Source of the DNA: CAXDOZ01 sp963991145
GTDB lineage: Bacteria; Bacteroidota; Bacteroidia; Chitinophagales; JABDMM01
Length of the DNA: 46,178 nucleotides
Assembly (NCBI GenBank): GCA_963991145.1
Contig: CAXDOZ010000007.1
Span: 1 to 46,178 of the forward strand
Direction: 5' to 3'
Shown here: positions 40,957-46,178 of the stretch, piece by piece
Layout: each line of letters begins with the position of its first letter
Position numbering within the stretch: the first letter of the stretch is position 1
Notes under the pieces: model-generated
The model's database searches: none
Told to the model about the DNA's origin: nothing
What the model saw: only the letters and a program-made list of their open reading frames with translations
Position numbers and translations under genes: made by a program

Positions 40957-41418
40957 ATGAAGCAAATGGATGTAGACGCGCTAATTGAGGCTTTCAATCA
41001 GATGAATAACTACGGCAGGGAAAATGGAATGAAGCTTAAGGTTATTGAGCCTGGCACGATTGAATATGAAATGGAGATCCAGGAGAAGCATTTGAGTTCG
41101 CCAAACAATGCTCATGGTGGTTCTATTGCCGGATTCATGGATTCGGTGATCGGTCTTTCTGCTCTGAGTGCAGCATTTGCAGAGGGAAATCTTGTATCTA
41201 CGGTCGAGTTTAAGATCAACATGTTCAAGCCTGCTCATCTGGGAGATCAACTACTTGGGAAGGGTATTGTAGAATACAAGGGAAAAAGCCTGATCTCCAG
41301 CTCTGGAGCAATCTACTGCACAAATAGAGATAACCTTCTCATTGCAAAGGCATTGGGAACCTTTAACGTCTATCCAATTCAAAAGGCAAACTCCGTCATT
41401 GAAGGAATGCTTTCGTAA
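40957..41418 (+). CDS. PaaI-type hotdog-fold thioesterase
   Basis: A 153-residue acyl-CoA thioesterase-like protein. The hotdog core shows NAHGGSIAGFMDSVIGLSAL at about residues 50-69 and STVEFKINMFKPAHLGD at about 87-103, both typical of the PaaI/YiiD-like group. Substrates may be short acyl-CoA or phenylacetyl-CoA derivatives; the sequence does not decide. It stands alone behind a palindromic site, which suggests that it is regulated by a dedicated repressor. Confidence 0.85.
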   Translation: MKQMDVDALIEAFNQMNNYGRENGMKLKVIEPGTIEYEMEIQEKHLSSPNNAHGGSIAGFMDSVIGLSALSAAFAEGNLVSTVEFKINMFKPAHLGDQLLGKGIVEYKGKSLISSSGAIYCTNRDNLLIAKALGTFNVYPIQKANSVIEGMLS

Positions 41419-41488
41419 TTCACCATTTGACTATAAATCCTGTTGTTAGGCATTTTGCCTTGTCTTAAGTTTATGCGAAAGCTTAAGC

Positions 41489-42250
41489 ATGTCAAAAACA
41501 GCCTTGATCACCGGCGCTACAGCAGGAATTGGCCTTGCCACAGCAGAACTCTTTGCTCAGAATGGTTGGAATCTAATCATTACCGGCAGAAGAAAAGATC
41601 GTCTTGACTCAGTTCTGGTCGAATATGAAAAGGATATCTCCATACACAGGATAAACTTTGACGTAAGAGATCTTGAAGGCGTCAATAGCTGTGTTAAGTA
41701 CATCGAAGACAATGGCATCCTGGTAGACCTCCTGGTCAACAATGCCGGTTTGGCCCTTGGCCTTGAAAGCTTTGACGAAGCTAATATCAATGATTGGGAA
41801 ACCATGATCGATACGAATATCAAGGGCTTGTTGTATATGAGTCGGGCATTGTCGCGCCATATGATAGAGCACGGTATCCCAGGCCATCTCATTCATGTTG
41901 GGAGTTTAGCGGGGCATGAAGTTTACCCCAGAGGACATGTCTACTGCTCAACCAAACACGCCGTAAAGGCTTTAGCCAGAGGGATGAGAATGGATCTGTA
42001 CGAACACGGAATCCGGGTTGGATCTGTCGATCCGGGAATGGTTGAGACAGAATTCTCTCAGGTGAGATTTCACGGCGATAGTGAGAAAGCTGAAAAGGTC
42101 TACAAAGGATTCCAGCCATTGGAGGCAATCGACGTAGCGGATGTAATCTATTTCATGGCCACAAGACCAGCACACGTAAACATTGACGATGTATTGATGA
42201 TGTGCTCAGATCAAGCCAGTTCAGTTCATGTAAACAGGCGAAATGGCTAG
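41489..42250 (+). CDS. Short-chain dehydrogenase/reductase (YdfG-like)
   Basis: A 253-residue classical SDR. The cofactor motif TGATAGIG is at residues 8-15, NNAG at about 87-90, the catalytic Ser in HVGSLAGHEVY and Tyr and Lys in YCSTKHA, followed by DPGMVETEFS. The DPGMVETEFS block and the length recall YdfG, an NADP-dependent 3-hydroxy acid (serine or allo-threonine) dehydrogenase, but substrates of such SDRs cannot be fixed by motif. It overlaps the adenine deaminase gene by 8 bases. Confidence 0.88.
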   Translation: MSKTALITGATAGIGLATAELFAQNGWNLIITGRRKDRLDSVLVEYEKDISIHRINFDVRDLEGVNSCVKYIEDNGILVDLLVNNAGLALGLESFDEANINDWETMIDTNIKGLLYMSRALSRHMIEHGIPGHLIHVGSLAGHEVYPRGHVYCSTKHAVKALARGMRMDLYEHGIRVGSVDPGMVETEFSQVRFHGDSEKAEKVYKGFQPLEAIDVADVIYFMATRPAHVNIDDVLMMCSDQASSVHVNRRNG

Positions 42251-43874
42251 TCAAAAGGTTTACGGACAGTTGGTAGATGTACACCAACGATCCATCTATC
42301 CAGCTGAGGTGTCTTTTGAGGATGGCAGAATTACAGGTATTGAGAAGGTGCTAAGTGCCCCTGATCAGTTCATCTGTCCCGGCTTTATCGATGCTCATGT
42401 CCATATCGAAAGCTCGATGCTGGTTCCTTCGCAGTTCGCACGTTTAGCGGTGAAACATGGAACAGTAGCCACTGTGAGTGATCCTCACGAGATCGCTAAT
42501 GTGCTTGGAGAGGATGGTGTTCAGTACATGTTGGATGATGCAGCAAAAGTTCCTCTGAAGTTCAATTTTGGAGCTCCCAGCTGTGTCCCGGCTACCAAAT
42601 TTGAAACAGCAGGAGCGGAGATCGATTCAGAAGGAGTCAAACGATTGCTTGAAAAACCAGAGATCAAGTATCTCGCTGAAATGATGAATTGGCCAGGAGT
42701 ACTGTACAGTGATCCGGAGGTCATGGCAAAGCTTCAAATTGCAAAAGAGCTAGGAAAGCCTATTGACGGGCATGCGCCCGGATTAATGGCTGAGCAGGCA
42801 ATGAAATACATTGCAGCTGGTCCATCGACCGATCATGAGGCATTCACTTATGAGGAGGCTGAGAATAAGCTTAAGCATGGGATGAAGATCCTTATCCGTG
42901 AGGGATCAGCAGCTAAGAACTTCGAAGCTCTCGCCCCTTTGATTGAGAATTACGCAAAAGACATGATGTTTTGCTCTGACGATAAGCATCCCGATGATCT
43001 CGTTCTTGGGCACATCAATAGCCTGGTCAGCAGATCGATCCTCAATGGATATGATCTTCACGATGTCCTGAGGATGGCATGTTTAAACCCCGTAGAACAT
43101 TACAAACTGGATGTAGGCTTGCTACGAGTAGGCGATCCAGCCGATTTTGTCATCCTTGATGATCTGGTAAGTTTTGAAGTCTTAAGCACTTTCATTGACG
43201 GGAAGGAGGTATTCTCCTCCAATAAGGTTCACTTTGAAAGCCCCAAAGCTTCTGAGCCCAACAACTTCAATTGTCAGGCAAAAAGACCAGAAGACTTTGT
43301 TATCGAAAGCAATGGAAAGGAGAAGATCTGGGTGATTGAGGCCAGAGATGGTGAGTTGATCACGGACTCAAACCTTTATGAGGCCAATGAAGCAGAAGGG
43401 AAATTGCAGTCTGAACTCGATTCAGACATCCTCAAGATCGCAGTTGTAAATCGATATAGAGATGAAGCTCCAGCCTGCGCTTTCATCAAGAATATCGGAC
43501 TAAAGAAAGGAGCCTTTGCCTCTTGCGTGGCGCATGACAGCCACAATATCATTGCTGTTGGCTTAGATGATGAATCCATCTGTAAAGCAGTAAATCAGGT
43601 GATTCAGACAAAGGGAGGTATCTCTGCTTATGATGGTGCAAAGGCCCACGGATTGGCTCTTCCTGTAGCTGGCATTATGAGTACTGCAGATGGATATGAA
43701 GTAGCAGAGGAATATCAGAAGCTAGACAAACTGGTTAAGGAACTTGGATGTACCTTAACTGCACCATACATGACACTTTCATTCATGGCCTTATTGGTCA
43801 TCCCACAGCTGAAACTCAGCGATAAAGGACTTTTTGATGGAGAATCTTTCCAATTCATGGATCTGCAGGTTTAA
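42243..43874 (+). CDS. ade: Adenine deaminase
   Basis: Ade converts adenine to hypoxanthine in purine salvage. The 543-residue amidohydrolase has the metal motif PGFIDAHVHIESSML at about residues 45-59, VSDPHEIANVLG, GHAPGL, and the C-terminal domain with HDSHNIIAVG, all typical. It overlaps the SDR upstream by 8 bases and the BNR-repeat gene downstream by 38 bases, which suggests one transcript for three functionally unrelated genes. Confidence 0.95.
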   Translation: MASQKVYGQLVDVHQRSIYPAEVSFEDGRITGIEKVLSAPDQFICPGFIDAHVHIESSMLVPSQFARLAVKHGTVATVSDPHEIANVLGEDGVQYMLDDAAKVPLKFNFGAPSCVPATKFETAGAEIDSEGVKRLLEKPEIKYLAEMMNWPGVLYSDPEVMAKLQIAKELGKPIDGHAPGLMAEQAMKYIAAGPSTDHEAFTYEEAENKLKHGMKILIREGSAAKNFEALAPLIENYAKDMMFCSDDKHPDDLVLGHINSLVSRSILNGYDLHDVLRMACLNPVEHYKLDVGLLRVGDPADFVILDDLVSFEVLSTFIDGKEVFSSNKVHFESPKASEPNNFNCQAKRPEDFVIESNGKEKIWVIEARDGELITDSNLYEANEAEGKLQSELDSDILKIAVVNRYRDEAPACAFIKNIGLKKGAFASCVAHDSHNIIAVGLDDESICKAVNQVIQTKGGISAYDGAKAHGLALPVAGIMSTADGYEVAEEYQKLDKLVKELGCTLTAPYMTLSFMALLVIPQLKLSDKGLFDGESFQFMDLQV

Positions 43875-46178
43875 CCTACTTGCAGCACTAAGCTTATTTC
43901 TTGCTTTTCAGGCTACCGCCCAGATCACAGACGCGGCAGAACGAATAGATGCTATCGAAAGCGCAAACTCAGCTCTTGAGGAGTATGAGAACTTTCCATT
44001 TAGGAATATCGGACCAACTATAATGAGTGGAAGGGTTGTAGATATTGAAGGGAACCCGGAAAATCAAAATGAATTCTTCGTTGCCTACGCCTCCGGCGGA
44101 TTATGGTACACCAGCAATAATGGACTTTCTTTCGAGCCTGTGTTTGATAATGAATTGAGCCTTACTATTGGTGATTTCGAGGTCAAATGGGCCGATCCTA
44201 TTGAACTTTGGGTTGGAACCGGAGAGGTCAACAGCAGCAGGTCTTCCTATGCAGGAACCGGAATGTATTACAGCAATGATACCGGTAGATATTGGGATTG
44301 GATCGGCCTGGCTGAGAGCCACCATATCGGAAGAGTAATTCTTGATAATCAGGACCAGAAAACCCTTTACGTCTCAGTTCTTGGACATCTCTACACCCAT
44401 AATTCGGAGCGAGGAGTTTACAAGAGCACTGATAATGGTGATAACTGGGATCTAGTGCTCTTCATGAACGATAGCACCGGTTCTGCAGAGATCCTGCAAA
44501 CAGAAACTGGAGATCTTTACGCTTCCATGTGGGAGAGAACCAGGAAGGCCTGGAACTTCGATGGTGAGGGAGAGGGCAGCAGCGTTTATCACAGCGATGA
44601 TGGAGGCGAAAGCTGGGAGAAGATCTCATCAGTCGACATGGGCTTTCCAGAAGGACCTAACTGTGGTAGGATCGGATTGACTTATGATGCTCAATCAAAG
44701 GCTGTTTACGCTCTTGTAGACAATCACGAAAAGCAAGATTCTGACGAAGAGAAGGAGGCATTAGTGATTGAAGCTAAAACATTGAAAGAAAGAACTTTAG
44801 AGGAGTTACTTGAATTGTCTGATGAGGATTGGCAGGCCTTTCTGGAAGCCTATGGTTTTCCGGAAGAGAACGATGCAGCAGATGTAAAGTCAAAGCTTTC
44901 TGCAGAGACAATCACAATACAGACACTGCATGACTTCATAGGTAACAAAGCTGAACAAGATCTCTTTGAAACTGACATTATTGGAGCAGAGCTTTACCGC
45001 TATGATTCTGAAGCGAAGAGTTGGACCAGAACGCATGATGAACCTATTGAGGGATTGGCCTTTACCTATGGTTATTACTTTGGTCAGGTGCGTGTAGACC
45101 CTTTCAATTCAGAAAGGATTTTCCTTCTGGGGGTTCCTTTGGCAATGTCGGATGATGGAGGAAAAACTTTTGCCCGAGTTGACGCAGACCACATGCATGC
45201 CGATCATCACGATCTATGGTTGAACCCAAAGCAGAAAGGACATTATATCTCCGGAAATGATGGTGGATTGAATATCAGCACTGATTTTGGAGAGAATTGG
45301 ACTAAGACCAATCCCATACCAGTAGGCCAATTCTATACCGTTGCGGTTGACGAAAGTGAGCCGTACAGGGTTTATGGAGGCCTCCAGGACAATGGTGTTT
45401 GGGTAGGACCTTCAAACTATGAGTTCTCGCAAGGCTGGTTGGCAGAAGGGAAGTATCCATACCAGGGAATCATGGGAGGAGATGGTATGCAGATAGCTAT
45501 TGATCCCCGAGATAACAATACCGTTTACACGGGTTATCAGTTTGGTCAGTACTTCAGGATTGATGTCAAAAACGATGATTACAACTATATCACTCCGCAA
45601 ACCGAGTTAGGAGAGCAGGCTTACCGTTGGAACTGGCAAACACCGATCCACCTCTCGGTACATCATCCGGATGTGTTTTACATGGGGTCGCAATACTTTC
45701 ATAGATCGCTTGACAGAGGAGAAAGCTTTGAAACCATGTCATCAGACCTTACTAAGGGTTTAAAGTCGGGAAATGTGCCTTACGGCACGATTACGACCAT
45801 TTCAGAGTCTCCGCTGCAGTTTGGATTGATCATTACCGGTTCAGATGATGGAATTGTGTCTCTTACCAATAACATGGGTTACGACTGGAAGGATATCAGT
45901 GAAGGATTGCCAAAAGACCTTTGGGTAAGCAGGGTTGTAGCTTCAAATCATAACACTGATAAGATCTTTGTGGCTTTGAATGGCTACAGGAATGATGACT
46001 TTGAGCCTTATCTGTATGTTTCTAATGACCAGGGCGATAGCTATAAAAAGATCGGTTGGGCAGTTTCTGAGCCTATAAATGTTGTGCTTGAGGATCCAGT
46101 AGACTCAAATCTCGTTTTTGTAGGAACTGATGATGGATTGTATATCAGCAAGGATGGAGGATTAGAGTTCTACAAAGC
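43837..46178 (+). CDS. Secreted BNR/sortilin-like repeat protein (partial)
   Basis: The frame stays open from an ATG at 43837, inside the end of ade, to the window edge, so about 780 residues are visible and the C-terminus is missing. A signal peptide (hydrophobic LLAALSLFLAF, ending QATAQ) precedes many Asp-box repeats such as STDNGDNW, SDDGGESW, SDDGGKTF, STDFGENW, SNDQGDSY and SKDGG, the pattern of WD40/YVTN/BNR-like beta-propellers of the VPS10 type. A helical, charged insert lies at about 44745-44985. HMHADHHDLWLNP followed by GNDGGL is characteristic of this Bacteroidota family. The function is unknown; a protein-binding or glycan-related propeller, perhaps with a type IX sorting domain beyond the edge, is likely. 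Confidence 0.87.
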   Translation, partial: MENLSNSWICRFNLLAALSLFLAFQATAQITDAAERIDAIESANSALEEYENFPFRNIGPTIMSGRVVDIEGNPENQNEFFVAYASGGLWYTSNNGLSFEPVFDNELSLTIGDFEVKWADPIELWVGTGEVNSSRSSYAGTGMYYSNDTGRYWDWIGLAESHHIGRVILDNQDQKTLYVSVLGHLYTHNSERGVYKSTDNGDNWDLVLFMNDSTGSAEILQTETGDLYASMWERTRKAWNFDGEGEGSSVYHSDDGGESWEKISSVDMGFPEGPNCGRIGLTYDAQSKAVYALVDNHEKQDSDEEKEALVIEAKTLKERTLEELLELSDEDWQAFLEAYGFPEENDAADVKSKLSAETITIQTLHDFIGNKAEQDLFETDIIGAELYRYDSEAKSWTRTHDEPIEGLAFTYGYYFGQVRVDPFNSERIFLLGVPLAMSDDGGKTFARVDADHMHADHHDLWLNPKQKGHYISGNDGGLNISTDFGENWTKTNPIPVGQFYTVAVDESEPYRVYGGLQDNGVWVGPSNYEFSQGWLAEGKYPYQGIMGGDGMQIAIDPRDNNTVYTGYQFGQYFRIDVKNDDYNYITPQTELGEQAYRWNWQTPIHLSVHHPDVFYMGSQYFHRSLDRGESFETMSSDLTKGLKSGNVPYGTITTISESPLQFGLIITGSDDGIVSLTNNMGYDWKDISEGLPKDLWVSRVVASNHNTDKIFVALNGYRNDDFEPYLYVSNDQGDSYKKIGWAVSEPINVVLEDPVDSNLVFVGTDDGLYISKDGGLEFYK

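Noticed and set aside
41462..41490. Two CTTAAG hexamers flanking an ATG just before the SDR gene.
   Set aside because: The hexamers are self-palindromes that occur often by chance, and the first ATG is out of frame with the SDR.
1..46178. CRISPR arrays, insertion sequences, integrases, phage genes and other defence systems.
   Set aside because: No spaced repeats, transposase motifs or terminal inverted repeats were seen; gene order is that of conserved chromosome.

Overview
The window reads as ordinary chromosome from a member of the Bacteroidota, most likely a marine flavobacterium. This rests on a Na+-NQR complex, bacillithiol enzyme BshC, the rpmB-rpmG-DUF4295-ftsY-rimO block, the parA-parB-DUF5683-dapB-lepB block, promoters of the -7 TAnnTTTG type, and the lack of purine-rich Shine-Dalgarno sequences before most starts. 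Coding density is very high. No stretch over 300 bases lacks a gene (the longest gap is about 135 bases). I see no insertion sequence, phage gene or CRISPR array.

Layout. 1-5201: the end of a Na+-pumping NADH:quinone oxidoreductase operon (nqrB partial, nqrC-F), a terminator, the flavin transferase apbE and, convergent to it, the maturation factor nqrM. 5324-8620: mazG, an outer-membrane barrel, and a lipoprotein that looks like a catalytically dead SGNH hydrolase. 8694-14201: a very large NtrY-like kinase, a small sensor kinase and an OmpR-type regulator. 14198-17272 (minus): an HDAC-fold deacetylase, tRNA-Val(GAC), the Kdo transferase waaA and a barrel protein. 17394-26009: a nine-gene sugar-nucleotide run (UDP-GlcA, UDP-xylose, UDP-HexNAcA, dTDP-rhamnose) with a CpsB-type phosphatase and CysQ, but no glycosyltransferase and no rmlA. 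26086-27609: two tandem, extremely acidic, cysteine-patterned lipoproteins that I cannot assign to a family. 27732-32278: ribosomal proteins L28, L33 and a bL38-like protein, then ftsY, rimO and bshC. 32275-37607 (minus): lepB, dapB, DUF5683, parB, parA and a metallo-beta-lactamase-fold hydrolase. 37763-46178: a peptide-binding lipoprotein, lgt and truC (minus), a thioesterase behind a palindromic operator-like site, an SDR, adenine deaminase and a secreted BNR-repeat protein cut by the window edge.

The best candidates for undescribed biology are the paired acidic lipoproteins, which share ten cysteines and a threefold internal repeat, and the barrel plus pseudo-SGNH lipoprotein pair. Smaller points of interest are -7 promoter boxes placed so that transcripts would be leaderless, an 18-bp palindrome inside a promoter, and two terminators that end a few bases before the next start codon.
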